From positions 1 through 58,560 of the forward strand of contig JAFVCV010000051.1 in assembly GCA_017478965.1 (NCBI GenBank): a stretch of 58,560 nt of DNA, given 5' to 3'. The stretch is from Ruminococcus sp. (lineage in GTDB: Bacteria > Bacillota > Clostridia > Oscillospirales > Ruminococcaceae). Under the pieces are notes generated by a model. It saw nothing but the letters and a program-made list of their open reading frames with translations. It had not been told where the DNA came from and ran no database searches. Within the stretch, counting starts at the first letter, position 1. Each line of letters opens with the position of its first letter. Of this stretch, positions 41,737 through 52,900 are shown one piece after another. Position numbers and translations under genes: made by a program.

Positions 41737-43344
41737 ATGGCTAGTTTGAAAGATGAGATAAACAGGCGCAGGACCTTTGCGATAATCTCGCACCCTGACG
41801 CCGGCAAGACCACCCTTACTGAAAAATTCCTGCTCTACGGCGGCGCCATCGCCCAGGCCGGCGCAGTTAAGGGAAAGAAGAATTCAAGGCACGCAGTTTC
41901 GGACTGGATGGAGATAGAAAAGCAGAGAGGTATCTCTGTGACCTCGTCGGTGATGCAGTTCCAGTACGGCGGATACTGCATAAATATCCTTGACACACCG
42001 GGCCACCAGGACTTCTCGGAGGACACATACCGGACCCTGATGGCAGCGGACAGTGCGGTCATGGTCATCGACGCATCCAAGGGCGTTGAGAACCAGACCA
42101 GAAAGCTGTTCAAGGTCTGTGTCATGAGGCATATACCCATATTCACGTTTATAAATAAGATGGACCGTGAGGCCCGCAGTCCTTTCGACTTAGTTGAACA
42201 GATCGAGAGCGAGCTGGGCATACAGACCTACCCTGTGAACTGGCCCATAGGCTGCGGCAAGGAGTTCAAGGGGGTTTATGACCGTGAGAAAAAGCACATA
42301 ATCTCATTTGAGAACGAGGACGAGACAGCCTTCGGCAAGCACAAGGCCGCCGCCACCGAGGTGGAGCTGGGGGATCCGTCCCTTGATGAACTGATCGGTG
42401 CTGAGCTCCATTCGACTCTCAGCGACGACATCGAGCTGCTGGACGGAGCCAGCTATGATTTCGACATTGATAAGGTAAGGCACGGGGAGCTGTCGCCGGT
42501 GTTCTTCGGCTCTGCTCTGACGAATTTCGGCGTCGAGCCTTTCCTGGAGAGGTTCCTTGAGATGACTACCTCCCCCACGGCCAGAATGTCCAGCGAGGGG
42601 CTCATAGACCCGTTCAGTGAGGATTTTTCAGCTTTCGTGTTCAAGATCCAGGCCAATATGAACAAGGCCCACAGGGACAGGATAACCTTCCTGAGAGTAT
42701 GCTCAGGGAAATTCGATAAGGAGATGGACGTTCTCCATGTTCAGGGCAATAAGAAGATGAGGCTCTCTCAGCCCCAGCAGATAATGGCCCAGGAGAGGGA
42801 GATCATCGACGAGGCCTATGCGGGGGACATAATCGGCGTGTTCGACCCGGGCATCTTCGCCATAGGGGATACCATATGTTCGCCTAAGAGAAAATTCGAG
42901 TTCGAGCCTATACCTACCTTTGCACCGGAGCATTTTATGCGGGTAAGGCAGAAGGATACCCTGAAGAGAAAGCAGTTTGAAAAGGGCACCGCACAGATAG
43001 CCCAGGAGGGTGCGATACAGATATTCAAGGAGCCTGACACAGGCCTTGAAGAGGTCATCGTGGGCGTTGTGGGAGTTTTGCAGCTGGAGGTCTTCGAGTA
43101 CAGGATGAAGAACGAGTATAACTGCGAGCTTTTCAAGGAAGGGCTGTCCTATTCGTATATAAGGTGGATAGACAATAAGGACATCGACGTGAAAAAGCTG
43201 AAGCTCTCAAGCGACACCAAGGTGGTGCAGGACTTCAAGGGCAACTTCCTGCTGCTCTTCACCAGCGAGTGGAACATCAGGTGGGCTCTGGAGAAGAACG
43301 AGGGTCTGGAGCTTTCCGAATTCAACCGTGGCGCTTTGCAGTGA
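41737..43344 (+). CDS. prfC: Peptide chain release factor 3
   Basis: A 535-residue translational GTPase that removes release factors 1 and 2 from the ribosome after termination. Seen: G1 SHPDAGKTTLTEK, switch region EKQRGISVTSSV, G3 DTPGHQDF and G4 NKMDRE. The length and the domain after the G domain fit RF3 rather than elongation factor G. The start is 41737; the ATG at 41722 overlaps the GGAGG site. Monocistronic, closed by a terminator at 43361. Confidence 0.95.
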   Translation: MASLKDEINRRRTFAIISHPDAGKTTLTEKFLLYGGAIAQAGAVKGKKNSRHAVSDWMEIEKQRGISVTSSVMQFQYGGYCINILDTPGHQDFSEDTYRTLMAADSAVMVIDASKGVENQTRKLFKVCVMRHIPIFTFINKMDREARSPFDLVEQIESELGIQTYPVNWPIGCGKEFKGVYDREKKHIISFENEDETAFGKHKAAATEVELGDPSLDELIGAELHSTLSDDIELLDGASYDFDIDKVRHGELSPVFFGSALTNFGVEPFLERFLEMTTSPTARMSSEGLIDPFSEDFSAFVFKIQANMNKAHRDRITFLRVCSGKFDKEMDVLHVQGNKKMRLSQPQQIMAQEREIIDEAYAGDIIGVFDPGIFAIGDTICSPKRKFEFEPIPTFAPEHFMRVRQKDTLKRKQFEKGTAQIAQEGAIQIFKEPDTGLEEVIVGVVGVLQLEVFEYRMKNEYNCELFKEGLSYSYIRWIDNKDIDVKKLKLSSDTKVVQDFKGNFLLLFTSEWNIRWALEKNEGLELSEFNRGALQ

Positions 43345-43360
43345 ATATATTTTTGGACAT

Positions 43361-43392
43361 ATCCCGTCTGCGTACCGCAGGCGGGATTTTTT
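43361..43392 (+). terminator. Terminator of prfC
   Basis: ATCCCGTCTGCG / CGCAGGCGGGAT stem with a TAC loop, then six Ts. Confidence 0.88.
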
Positions 43393-43445
43393 GTACAAAA
43401 AAACAGACTTTTGTCCGAAGGTCCGGAGATATCCTTTGCAGGTAC

Positions 43446-43474
43446 TTGAAACTTTTTTGTAAGTGTGTTACAAT
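43446..43474 (+). promoter_or_regulatory. Promoter of the MoxR-VWA operon
   Basis: -35 TTGAAA (43446-43451), 17-base spacer, -10 TACAAT (43469-43474). Confidence 0.7.
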
Positions 43475-43517
43475 AAAGAAAACTATCTGTTAATTATATT
43501 GGACCGGAGTGATAGAT

Positions 43518-44627
43518 ATGGACGAAATGAATTACATCAAACCTCCTGTGGAGATACGCTATGCTGACGAACTGAGGGTACTGGCCGAAAATGACAAGGG
43601 CAGGAAGCCGGAGAACTGGAAACTCTCCCCCAAGGCAGTCAGGACCTTTATCCTTGGGGGCGACATAGAGACCCCTGGGGGCAGGGTCAGGATAGAGCGA
43701 AAGTTCTACGGCAACGACGCTCTGGTGGAGCGCTGCATAATCACCCTGGCCGGAAGCAGGGGCCTTATGCTGGTGGGAGAGCCGGGAACGGCAAAGACCA
43801 TGCTCTCCGAGCTGCTCTCAGCGGCCTGCTGCGGGTGCAGCACCAACACCGTGCAGGGTACCGCCGGCACCACGGAGGACATGATAAAGTACAGCTGGAA
43901 CTACGCTTTGCTGCTCTCGAAAGGGCCGTGCAGAGAGGCCCTTGTGCCTTCGCCGCTGCTCATCGGCATGGAGAAGGGCATATTCGCCAGGTTCGAGGAG
44001 ATAACCCGTACCCCAGCCGAGATACAGGACAGCCTTATCTCGGTCATGAGCGACCAGATACTCAATATCCCTGAGCTGGAGGAGGGGGGCCTGGTGCTGG
44101 CAAGGCCGGGCTTTAACATCATCGGGACCGCAAACACCCGTGACAAGGGCGTTAACGAGATGTCCGGGGCGCTGAAAAGACGTTTCAATTTCGAGACGGT
44201 GGAGCCTGTGAGCGACGTAAGGCTGGAGAAGGAGATAATATTGAAAGAGGCCCGTGACCTGGCGAAGTCAAAGCACATCGATCTGCCGGCTGACACCGAC
44301 GTGGCCGAGCTTCTGGCTGTGACCTACCATGAGCTGAGAGAGGGAATCACCGCCGAAGGCACTGTGGTGGAAAGGCCGGGAGCGGTCATGAGCACCGCCG
44401 AGGCAGTCTCGGTGTTCTATCAGACCCTCAGCCATGCCTGGTATTACGGCGACGGCAGGCCTGACCCTCAGGTGCTGACGCAGAACCTGGTGGGTGCTGT
44501 CTGCAAGGAGAACAAGGACGACCTGGAAAAACTGAAAGCCTATTTCAGGACGGCAGTCAGGGAGAAGGCATTAAGGAAGGGTGGAGCATGGGAAGGATTC
44601 CTGAAAACGGCGGCTTTGCTGAAATAA
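43518..44627 (+). CDS. MoxR-type AAA+ ATPase (YehL-like)
   Basis: A 369-residue AAA+ protein. Walker A GEPGTAKT and the Walker B-like FEEITRTP are seen, then GTANTRDKGVNEMSGALKRR, the sensor and arginine-finger region. MoxR ATPases act as chaperones that work with VWA-domain proteins (family knowledge). The start is 43518; GTG 43509 is an alternative within the ribosome site. It is the first gene of a five-gene operon that matches E. coli yehL-yehM-yehP-yehQ plus yehI in order of domains and in length. Confidence 0.9.
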   Translation: MDEMNYIKPPVEIRYADELRVLAENDKGRKPENWKLSPKAVRTFILGGDIETPGGRVRIERKFYGNDALVERCIITLAGSRGLMLVGEPGTAKTMLSELLSAACCGCSTNTVQGTAGTTEDMIKYSWNYALLLSKGPCREALVPSPLLIGMEKGIFARFEEITRTPAEIQDSLISVMSDQILNIPELEEGGLVLARPGFNIIGTANTRDKGVNEMSGALKRRFNFETVEPVSDVRLEKEIILKEARDLAKSKHIDLPADTDVAELLAVTYHELREGITAEGTVVERPGAVMSTAEAVSVFYQTLSHAWYYGDGRPDPQVLTQNLVGAVCKENKDDLEKLKAYFRTAVREKALRKGGAWEGFLKTAALLK

Positions 44628-47014
44628 AGGAGCTTGGGGCATATTCGGAGCTGATCCGCTTTGATACCCGGGGACAGGTTATGTTTTTCCCCGTAAGGCA
44701 CCACAGCCCGGTCTGCTCCTATCATCTCATCAATGCCATCAGGGCCTATGAGCCGGAGATCATCCTCATCGAAGGCCCGGACACTGCTGACGGACTGATA
44801 GACGTGCTGACGGACCCGAAAACAGTCCTGCCGGCGGCATTCTACTATTTTTACAAGGACAGGAAAAAGCTCGTCAGCGAGGACGGCGGGGACTATAAGT
44901 GCTATTATCCTTTCCTCAAGTCTTCACCGGAGTACAATGCGATGGTAATGGCCAGGGAGCTGGGCATACCGGCCAGATTCATTGACCTGCCCTACAGTGA
45001 GATAATAATAAACACTGCTGAGAACGCAGGTCTCAGGACCATGAGCGAAAAGCACAGCTATGCAGACGACGGCGGACTCAAAAACAACAGCTTTTACCGC
45101 AGACTTGCTGAAAAAACAGGGCTGAGGGACTTCGAGGAATTCTGGGAAAAGTATTTTGAGACCGAGGGCCTGCTGCTTTCAACAGAGAAGTTTTTTGTAC
45201 AGATGCACACCTACTGCATACTTTCCCGGCTCGGCATGAGCGAGGAGGAGCTGAGATCAGACGGCACCCTTGCCAGGGAGGCCTATATGGCCGGCAGGAT
45301 CAGCCGGGCCATGAAGGACTACCGCAGAGTCATGGCGGTGACGGGGGGACTTCACAGCTCCGGTCTCTGGGAGCGAATAAAAAGGGGAGAGACGGACGGA
45401 CCGAAGCTCCACAAGATCGCCGACGACTGTCAGGGCGTATTTCCCACGGCCTATTCCTACGAGGCCGCAGACGCTCTGCACGGCTATGTCTCAGGCATGA
45501 GGTATCCGGGATTTTACGATACGGTCACAGAAAGACTTCAGGGAGGTGCAGAGCCGCAGAAGGTCTATGACGATCTTTGCCTGGAGCTGCTGGTCAGGAC
45601 CGCTAAGGAGTGCTCGAAACGTGACATACCGGTCTCCATAGCAGACGTTGCTTCGGCACAGAGCCTTATGAAGGGTCTGGCTGCTCTGAGGAACGTCAGG
45701 CAGTGCGGTATCTGCGAGACTATCGACGCCGTGGTATCGTCGTTTATCAAGGGCGAGAAGACCGTGTCCTCAGCCATGCCGGTGGATATAGTCAAAAAGC
45801 TGGCCACAGGCGACGCTGTGGGCCATATCGGGGACAAGAGCCATGTGCCGCCCCTGGTGGCTGATTTTGAGGAGCAGTGTGAAAAGTTCAAGCTCAGATA
45901 CCGCAGCGTGGTCCCGCAGGAGACAGAGGCGGCTCTCTTTTCCGCAGGAAAGGGACTGGAGCTGAGCCGTTTCCTGCACAGAACGGCCTATCTGGGGACG
46001 AACTTTGCCCAGAGGACCAAGGGGCCTGACCTTCACACAGGTACGGACCGCAGCAGGGTCAGGGAGGAATGGAGGTACAAGCGGACCCCTGAGGTGGACG
46101 CTGTTCTCACCGACAGGACTACCGACGGGTCTACCATCGAGGAGGCCTGCCGGACCTATGCACGCAGGGTGCTGAGGACCGAGAGAAGATGCTGTGCCGC
46201 CGCACAGACTGAGGTGGACTGCTTTCTCATGGGCATAAGTTTAGGCGATGAGGGCCGGGAGCTTATGGAGGAGATACTGGCCGGGGACGGAGACTTTTTC
46301 TCGGTAGGGGGCGGCCTGGGCTGTTTTGAGACACTTTACAGCCTTCAGCAGCTATACCGCTTTGAGGAGCCGCTGACCGTGACTTATCTGAGGAGGTGCC
46401 TTGCAAGGCTCATAGCCTCCCTGCCTTCCATGGCGGCGGCGCCTTCGGAAAGAGCCGGTGAGTGCGTCGGCATAATGAAGAGGATCTACGGCATAACTGA
46501 CGGTCTTGTGAAAGAGGAGCGTGAAGCTTTCAGGGAGGCGCTTTGCACCCTTTGCGGGGCAAAGGACAAGGAGAGCGAGGTCTACGGCGGGGCCATGGGC
46601 CTGCTATATGCAATGGACAACAGCCGCAGGGACATGGCGGAGGCCGCAATGATGGGCTATCTGCGGGGGACTCCGGAGGTCAGGAAGAAAGGCTCAGGGT
46701 TTTTGAAGGGCCTTTTTGCCACTGCAAGGGACATAGTGATGGCGGACGATACCTTTCTGAAAATGACAGACGAGCTGATAACGGTCATGGACCGTGAGGA
46801 GTTCATGGAGGTGCTGCCGGCCATGAAACTGGCGTTCAGCTATTTTACACCCGCAGAGATACAGCAGACCGCAAGAGCCGCCGCCATGCTCCACGGCGTG
46901 GACGAGATGGATATCCTTTACAGCGAGGCGCTCAATGAGGGACTGATAGAGGTCGGCAGCAGGCTCGACAAAGAGGTCATGAAGATCCTGAAGGAGGAAG
47001 ATGGGCTTGAGTGA
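44588..47014 (+). CDS. DUF5682 family protein (YehM-like)
   Basis: An 808-residue protein. The N-terminal part (about 30-65) has FFPVRHHSPVCSYHL followed by ILIEGPDTADG; the His pair and Glu recall TraB/ChaN-type hydrolase folds (inference, weak). The rest is helical with no motif I can name. It overlaps the MoxR gene by 40 bases and the VWA gene by 14, so the products are made together. It matches DUF5682 proteins found with MoxR and VWA partners. Confidence 0.82.
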   Translation: MGRIPENGGFAEIKELGAYSELIRFDTRGQVMFFPVRHHSPVCSYHLINAIRAYEPEIILIEGPDTADGLIDVLTDPKTVLPAAFYYFYKDRKKLVSEDGGDYKCYYPFLKSSPEYNAMVMARELGIPARFIDLPYSEIIINTAENAGLRTMSEKHSYADDGGLKNNSFYRRLAEKTGLRDFEEFWEKYFETEGLLLSTEKFFVQMHTYCILSRLGMSEEELRSDGTLAREAYMAGRISRAMKDYRRVMAVTGGLHSSGLWERIKRGETDGPKLHKIADDCQGVFPTAYSYEAADALHGYVSGMRYPGFYDTVTERLQGGAEPQKVYDDLCLELLVRTAKECSKRDIPVSIADVASAQSLMKGLAALRNVRQCGICETIDAVVSSFIKGEKTVSSAMPVDIVKKLATGDAVGHIGDKSHVPPLVADFEEQCEKFKLRYRSVVPQETEAALFSAGKGLELSRFLHRTAYLGTNFAQRTKGPDLHTGTDRSRVREEWRYKRTPEVDAVLTDRTTDGSTIEEACRTYARRVLRTERRCCAAAQTEVDCFLMGISLGDEGRELMEEILAGDGDFFSVGGGLGCFETLYSLQQLYRFEEPLTVTYLRRCLARLIASLPSMAAAPSERAGECVGIMKRIYGITDGLVKEEREAFREALCTLCGAKDKESEVYGGAMGLLYAMDNSRRDMAEAAMMGYLRGTPEVRKKGSGFLKGLFATARDIVMADDTFLKMTDELITVMDREEFMEVLPAMKLAFSYFTPAEIQQTARAAAMLHGVDEMDILYSEALNEGLIEVGSRLDKEVMKILKEEDGLE

Positions 47015-48167
47015 AACGCAAAGCGGCATAAAGGAGCTGAGCCGGGGGGAGATATCCGCCAACAGATGGCGGCTCATCTTAGGCAGCCAGTCGGACAGGT
47101 CCTTAGGATTCAGCGGCAGCGAGAGGGAGATAATGCAGCTGAGAGACATGGAGGAGCTGCTGGACCATCTCTATAACAGAGGTCAGGGCGGCGACGTCAG
47201 GAAGGACCAGCGGCAGGGCGGTCCCGGCGGCTCGCAGCTGACGGCGGCAAAGTGGATAACAAGGATAAGGGAGCTTTTTCCTAACGACACCGCAGAGGTC
47301 CTGGAAAAACACGCCCTGGACGAGTTCGGCATGACGGAGCTGCTGACGGACAAAAAGGTGCTGGAGGGCCTCAGGCCGGACATGGACCTGCTCAAAAATG
47401 TTTTGCAGCTCAAACACCTTATGAAAGGCGAGGTGCTGCAGGTGGCAAGACAGATCGCCGTGAAGGTGGCGGAGGAGCTTAGACAGAAGCTTGAGAACGA
47501 TATCCGCCGCAGCATTTTAGGCCGCATCGACCGAAACAGCTCCAGCCCGGTCCATTCGGCAAGAAATCTGGACATAAGGAAGACGGTCCGGAGGAACCTG
47601 AAAAACTACGACTCCGAGAACGGCAGGCTCATGCTCAAGGAAATATATTTTTCAAACCGGGTCAAGAGGTACAATAACAAGACCGTTATCATCGCAGTCG
47701 ATGAGAGCGGGTCTATGTTAGGCTCGGTGATCTACAGTGCGGTCATGGCGCAGATAATCTCAAAGCTGCCCTTTGCGGACCTGCGGCTGGTCATATTTGA
47801 CACCTCGGTGGTGGACCTGACCTCTGAGGCCGACGACCCGGTCCAGGTGCTGATGAGCGTGCAGCTGGGCGGCGGCACAGACATCGGCAAGGCCCTTGCA
47901 TACTGCGAGACTCTTATCGGGACGCCGTCGCAGACCTGTGTGCTGTGCATAACAGACCTTTACGAAGGCGGCTCGGAAAGACTGCTGATGAATGTCAGCC
48001 GCAATATCATCCTGAGCGGCGCCAAGCTCAGCTTTCTGACGGCCCTTGACGAAGAGGCCCACGCCTCCTACGACGTAAGGCTTGGGCAGAAGCTGGCGGA
48101 TATGGGAGCCTTCGTAGGGGCCATGACGCCCAACCGCCTGGGGGAGTATATAGGAAGTATGTTCTGA
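47001..48167 (+). CDS. VWA-domain protein (YehP-like)
   Basis: A 388-residue protein. Residues 1-220 are helical and charged; the C-terminal von Willebrand A domain has the metal site D234-x-S236-x-S238 in VDESGSM and the later GGGTDIGKAL. A VWA protein with an intact metal site is the usual MoxR partner. There is no signal or membrane segment, so it acts in the cytoplasm. It overlaps the end of the DUF5682 gene. Confidence 0.88.
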   Translation: MGLSETQSGIKELSRGEISANRWRLILGSQSDRSLGFSGSEREIMQLRDMEELLDHLYNRGQGGDVRKDQRQGGPGGSQLTAAKWITRIRELFPNDTAEVLEKHALDEFGMTELLTDKKVLEGLRPDMDLLKNVLQLKHLMKGEVLQVARQIAVKVAEELRQKLENDIRRSILGRIDRNSSSPVHSARNLDIRKTVRRNLKNYDSENGRLMLKEIYFSNRVKRYNNKTVIIAVDESGSMLGSVIYSAVMAQIISKLPFADLRLVIFDTSVVDLTSEADDPVQVLMSVQLGGGTDIGKALAYCETLIGTPSQTCVLCITDLYEGGSERLLMNVSRNIILSGAKLSFLTALDEEAHASYDVRLGQKLADMGAFVGAMTPNRLGEYIGSMF

Positions 48168-48189
48168 ATTCTGGTCAAGAGGTAAGTAT

Positions 48190-49941
48190 ATGTTAACGGA
48201 CAAGGAACTGATAAATGCCCTTTCGGCGGCGGACGAGGCGCTGCTGACGGGGCTTGCGAACAAGGGCATTTATAAGAGAGCCTGCAAGGATACAGAGGGA
48301 GTCAGCGCCGACTTCACCGAGAAGGACGGCTGCGCAGAGCTTACTGTAGGCGGCGAGAGGGTGACGGTAAAGGTCCCCCTGGGGGAAAGCCTTTGCAGCT
48401 GCCCCTCCAGGACTGTTTGCAGGCATATCATCGGGGCGGTGCTGATCCTCAGGGAGCAGCTGCCGGCTGACCTGTCCGGTGAGGTCCGGGAGGGAACGCC
48501 CCCGCAGCCTGTTCCTCAGCCGGAGCAGCAGCCCGTCCCGGAGCCGGAGGAGCCGCCGGCGGCTAGGACCGTCCTAAGTCCCAGGGAACTCAGAGAGGTC
48601 AGGGAGACTGCCGGGGTCTGCATGGGACTTCTGGGGGACATAGCCGCAAGAGGCCTGGTAAGGCTGCCGGACAGCGCTCCGGCAGATCTGGAGATAGCCG
48701 CAGTAAAGTGTCACGCTGCCCGTATGGCAGACGCCGAGCGGGCCGTCAGGGATATCAGCGGCAGACTGGAGGACTGTCTGAACAGGAGGGCGTCGTTCAG
48801 CACCGAGGTCTTCGCTGAGAAGCTGGCCGGGTGCTATGGGCTGCTGGAAAGGCTTGACCGGGCTGATCTCTGGGAAGACGACCTGGGGAGCTTCCGGCGG
48901 GAATATAAGGAGGTCCCCGGCACACTGACGCTGCTGCCTGTGGGTATGAGGCATCATTGGGGGACTGAGCACCAGGGCGAGATCTATTATTTCCTGGATA
49001 CTGACAGCGGCAGGTTCCTGACTTTTTCGGACCTGAGGCCGGTGTTCTACGACACGGTAAAGACCCGCCGCCAGACCAGGGCGATGCCATGGGGGCTGAG
49101 CGTGCCGCTGAGGTCTATGATGAAGACGAAGATGACCCTGTCCGGAGCAAGGCTCAGCGGCAGCAAGCTCTCCTCTTCACAGGAAACGGCCGTGCTCTCA
49201 CAGGGCAAAGCAGACCTGAACTGTACTGCGGTCCACAGGGCCGTGACCTATGATCTGAGAAAGATAGCCGCAGAGCTTTACGGGAAAACTGACAATGAGG
49301 AAAGGCTCTACATAATACACCCGGAAAGCTGTGAAAAGAGCACGTTTGACAGGTACAGCCAGGAATTCGTCATGAGCATCACGGACTGTATGAAAAACAC
49401 CGTCAGGGTCAAGGCTCAGTACCGTGAGGAGACTAAGGACTTTATCAGGGAGCTGGAGAGCGTCACCGGCCATATGACGGATAACAGTGATAAGTTTTAC
49501 ACCATGCTGGTCTCGGCCCGGATAGAGGACGGCGAGCTGGTGCTTTTCCCCATAGAGGTCTACGACTTCATCGAGCCGCCTGAGCCGGAGCATTATACCC
49601 TGCCGGACAGGTTCGCAGAGATGGCCGATGAGGGCGGATACGCCGAGGAACTGCTCAGGGTGCTTGGGCGCATCGAGGAGGAGATGAGCTCCATGGTCCG
49701 CTGCGGACTTTCGGGAGCGGGCGGCGATAAGGGGCTGACTAAGCTTTGCCGCAGCTGCGGCATGACCGGTCTTGCCCGGTTCACGGAGGAACTTGAAAGG
49801 GCTGCCGGGTCCTACAGGCACAGCATGGAGGGCAGCGCTGAGGAGGTACTGAAGCGCATGGATACGCTTTACAGATATATAAGAACAGCCCGCAGCAGGC
49901 TCAGCACTGCGGCGGCGCTCATAAGAATGGGAGGTAGTTAG
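48190..49941 (+). CDS. SWIM zinc-finger protein (YehQ-like)
   Basis: A 583-residue protein with a SWIM finger near the N-terminus: C69-x-C71, then C77-x-H79 (CSCPSRTVCRHI), which should bind zinc and nucleic acid or protein. A Pro/Glu/Gln-rich linker (about 100-125) joins it to a long helical C-terminal region. Starts 22 bases after the VWA gene and ends three bases before the DUF4132 gene. Base use matches the operon. Confidence 0.85.
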   Translation: MLTDKELINALSAADEALLTGLANKGIYKRACKDTEGVSADFTEKDGCAELTVGGERVTVKVPLGESLCSCPSRTVCRHIIGAVLILREQLPADLSGEVREGTPPQPVPQPEQQPVPEPEEPPAARTVLSPRELREVRETAGVCMGLLGDIAARGLVRLPDSAPADLEIAAVKCHAARMADAERAVRDISGRLEDCLNRRASFSTEVFAEKLAGCYGLLERLDRADLWEDDLGSFRREYKEVPGTLTLLPVGMRHHWGTEHQGEIYYFLDTDSGRFLTFSDLRPVFYDTVKTRRQTRAMPWGLSVPLRSMMKTKMTLSGARLSGSKLSSSQETAVLSQGKADLNCTAVHRAVTYDLRKIAAELYGKTDNEERLYIIHPESCEKSTFDRYSQEFVMSITDCMKNTVRVKAQYREETKDFIRELESVTGHMTDNSDKFYTMLVSARIEDGELVLFPIEVYDFIEPPEPEHYTLPDRFAEMADEGGYAEELLRVLGRIEEEMSSMVRCGLSGAGGDKGLTKLCRSCGMTGLARFTEELERAAGSYRHSMEGSAEEVLKRMDTLYRYIRTARSRLSTAAALIRMGGS

Positions 49942-49944
49942 AAA

Positions 49945-52900
49945 ATGCTTTATGCAAAGGAAAACGGCAGCTTTGACGAGCTGGAGAGCGTCATGACGGA
50001 CCTGGGGATCAGCCCTGGCAATATCGCTGTGGCGGCTGAATATACCGACACTGCCAGGGACAGGGACGACAGTCTGCTAAAAAAGGTCGTCAGACAGGAT
50101 ATAGTTCTCACCAACCGTGACTGGCAGAAGTCCGACAAGCTCATAAAGGCCATCAGGAAGAACGTGGTACGTATGAGGGACGAGGAGAAGTTCAGAAGGC
50201 TGCTGTGCTTTGCCTATACGCTCATGGGAAATCTGTCCTGCTATTTTCTGGAGGCTAAGGAGGGGAACTTCACTTCCCGGATGGAGTTTATGGAGAGCGC
50301 TTTAGAGCCGATACTCGGGGAGGATGCGAAGTATGCCGCCTTTGCGGCCTGCTTTACCCTGATGCCGGGGATCTATCTGGACCTTGGGACAAGAAGTATC
50401 CAGAGCATAGGTTCACGGGATATTCCGGATATTGACGGCGAGACCTACGCCAAGGCTTCGTATTTCTGCCGGGACTTTGACGTGAGGATACCTGCGGTCC
50501 TCTGCGACCGTGCCCTTGCCAGGCTGGAGGAACCGGTGAAAAAGCCCGGTATTTTAGGCATCTTCCCCGGAAGAAAGGAAAACAGCACCGCCGCAGAGCT
50601 GGCCTGCAGCAGGCTGAAGGTCCTGATAAAGCAGGTGCCTAAAGGCGGCACCCCGGAGTATCGCATACTTCTGGCAGCCTGCGCCGAGGGAGCTTATTTT
50701 GATAAGGAGCTGGAACGCTTTTTCAAGGCCAATATCCCCGGCCAAGCAGGAGGGGTTTTGAATATAGCTTTTTCCTTGAGCTCTCCCTACTACCGCACCG
50801 CCGACCTTATCGAGAACTGTCCGGCTGCGGTGGACGCTGACTATATCCGAAACTTTGCCATGCTGAATGACAACGCCGTGGGCGGCACCAAGCAGGAGCG
50901 GCTGGGCAGGCTGTATCAGATCAATAAGGCCGCCTATAAGTCCGTCATGCTAACAAATGTGGCGCCCTTCATCGCAGTGGAGATGGAAAAGGCGGCCATG
51001 GCAGCAGACAAGGACTACGACCCCGCCGGTACTGATATCAAGGGCGCAAAACAGCGTGATATCTCAAAGCTCATCGCCGGCTGCTTTCCTGACTGTGCGG
51101 ACATGGTGAGAAAATACACCATGGGACTAGTGACTCTCGAAGAGGTCCTGCCGGAGCTAAAAAAAGCGGCGCCGATGCCGAAATGGGGCGATAAGGCCGA
51201 CAGATATTACGACGCCTTCGGGGCGGACGATTTCATGGCAAGGTGCTTTACGGTCATGATGACTGCCGCAGAGAAGATAAGCTATCTCAGATATATCGAC
51301 AATTATACCGGTTTTGTTTTCGTCGGCCATGAGGAGGAGGGAATCTCCATGCTCCTCAGGGAGGGACTTGACCTTGGCACCGTAGTGTCGTCAGTGTCTC
51401 ATTACATTGACGACAGCTACAATAAGGAGAGTATGCTGCCTAAGGTCCAGACTGCTCTCAGACACCATGCTCCGGAGCTGTCTGACCTTGATATCTCTTC
51501 CCAGAGCGTTACGGGCAGATGCCTGATACTGAGCATACTTTCAGCCTATGCGGATAAATATAAGGACAGGCTCCTTGCAGCCGCCGATGACAGCAGCAAG
51601 GCCGTCAGAGATGTACTCACCGGTGTACTGGCGGAAAGACCCGACTGGCATGAAGATATCTGCTCCATGCTAAATACCAGAAAGGCTGCCAAGAGAGAAC
51701 TTGCGCTCAACGTTATAGAAAAGCAGGGCGCAGAGGGCTATGCTGAGGAACTGAGAGCCGCCATGGAGGCCGAAAAGTCGGAGAAGATAAAGACCCGTAT
51801 CGCTCTTCTGCTGGGCCTGAGCACCGGCAGTGCCGAGGAGGCCCGCAAGACCCTGACCCTGGAAGAGACTGTTAAGGAACTGACAAAGGGCAGCAAGGTG
51901 AGAAAGCTGGACCAGTTCTTCACTATGCCCTATAAGCCGGTCCGCAGCAAGTCCGGAGAGGAGCTTGGCGAGGATAACCTCAAGGCTCTGCTGATGAGTT
52001 TTGCGGGAATGGACCGCTGCGGTGTGTCTGAAACAGGAAAGGCCATCGCCGGTCAGATGGACGAAAAAGATCTGAGCGTGTTCGTGCAGGAGGTGTTCGG
52101 CCGGTGGCTTGACCTCGGTGCGCAGGCAAAGACCAAGTGGGTGCTCTATTTTGCAGCGGTCTGCGGCGGCGAGAGCATTGTCTCCGTCATGGTGCGTTAT
52201 ATCAAGGAATGGGGCGAGAATTCCCGTGGGGCCATAGCAGCAGAGGCAGTGAAGGCCCTTGCTCTCAACGGCAGCCCTATGGCTTTTATGAACGTTGACA
52301 ATATGTCAAGGAAGTTCAAGAACAAGCAGGTGCGTGCCGCAGCCGGTGAGGCACTTAGAAATGCCGCCGAGGAGCTTGGCATCACCACCGAGGAGCTTGC
52401 CGACAAGATAGTGCCTGACCTGGGATTTGGCGAGGATATGTGCAGGGTCTTCGATTACGGCCCGAGACAGTTCAGGGTGTTCATCACACCGTCCCTAGAG
52501 CTGGAGATATATAACGGCGACAAGAAGGTCAAGTCCATGCCGAAACCGGGCGCAAGCGACGACAAGGACAAGGCCGGAGCCGCCTATGAGGCCTTCAAGG
52601 AAATGAAAAAGCAGATGAAGACGGTCATCACCACCCAGAAGGCCAGGCTGGAATACGTGCTGATGTGCGACAGAAAATGGAGCTTTGGATCCTGGGAAGG
52701 GCTTTTTGTCAGGAACCCCATCATGCACAGCTTTGCCATCGGGCTGATCTGGGGCATTTATAAGGACGGCAGGCTGGAAAGCACATTCAGATACATGGAG
52801 GACGGCACCTTCAACAGCATGGACGAGGAAGAGACAGAGATAAGCCCTGATGCCGTTATCGGACTTGTCCACCCGATCGAACTTACTGAGGAGGAGAGAA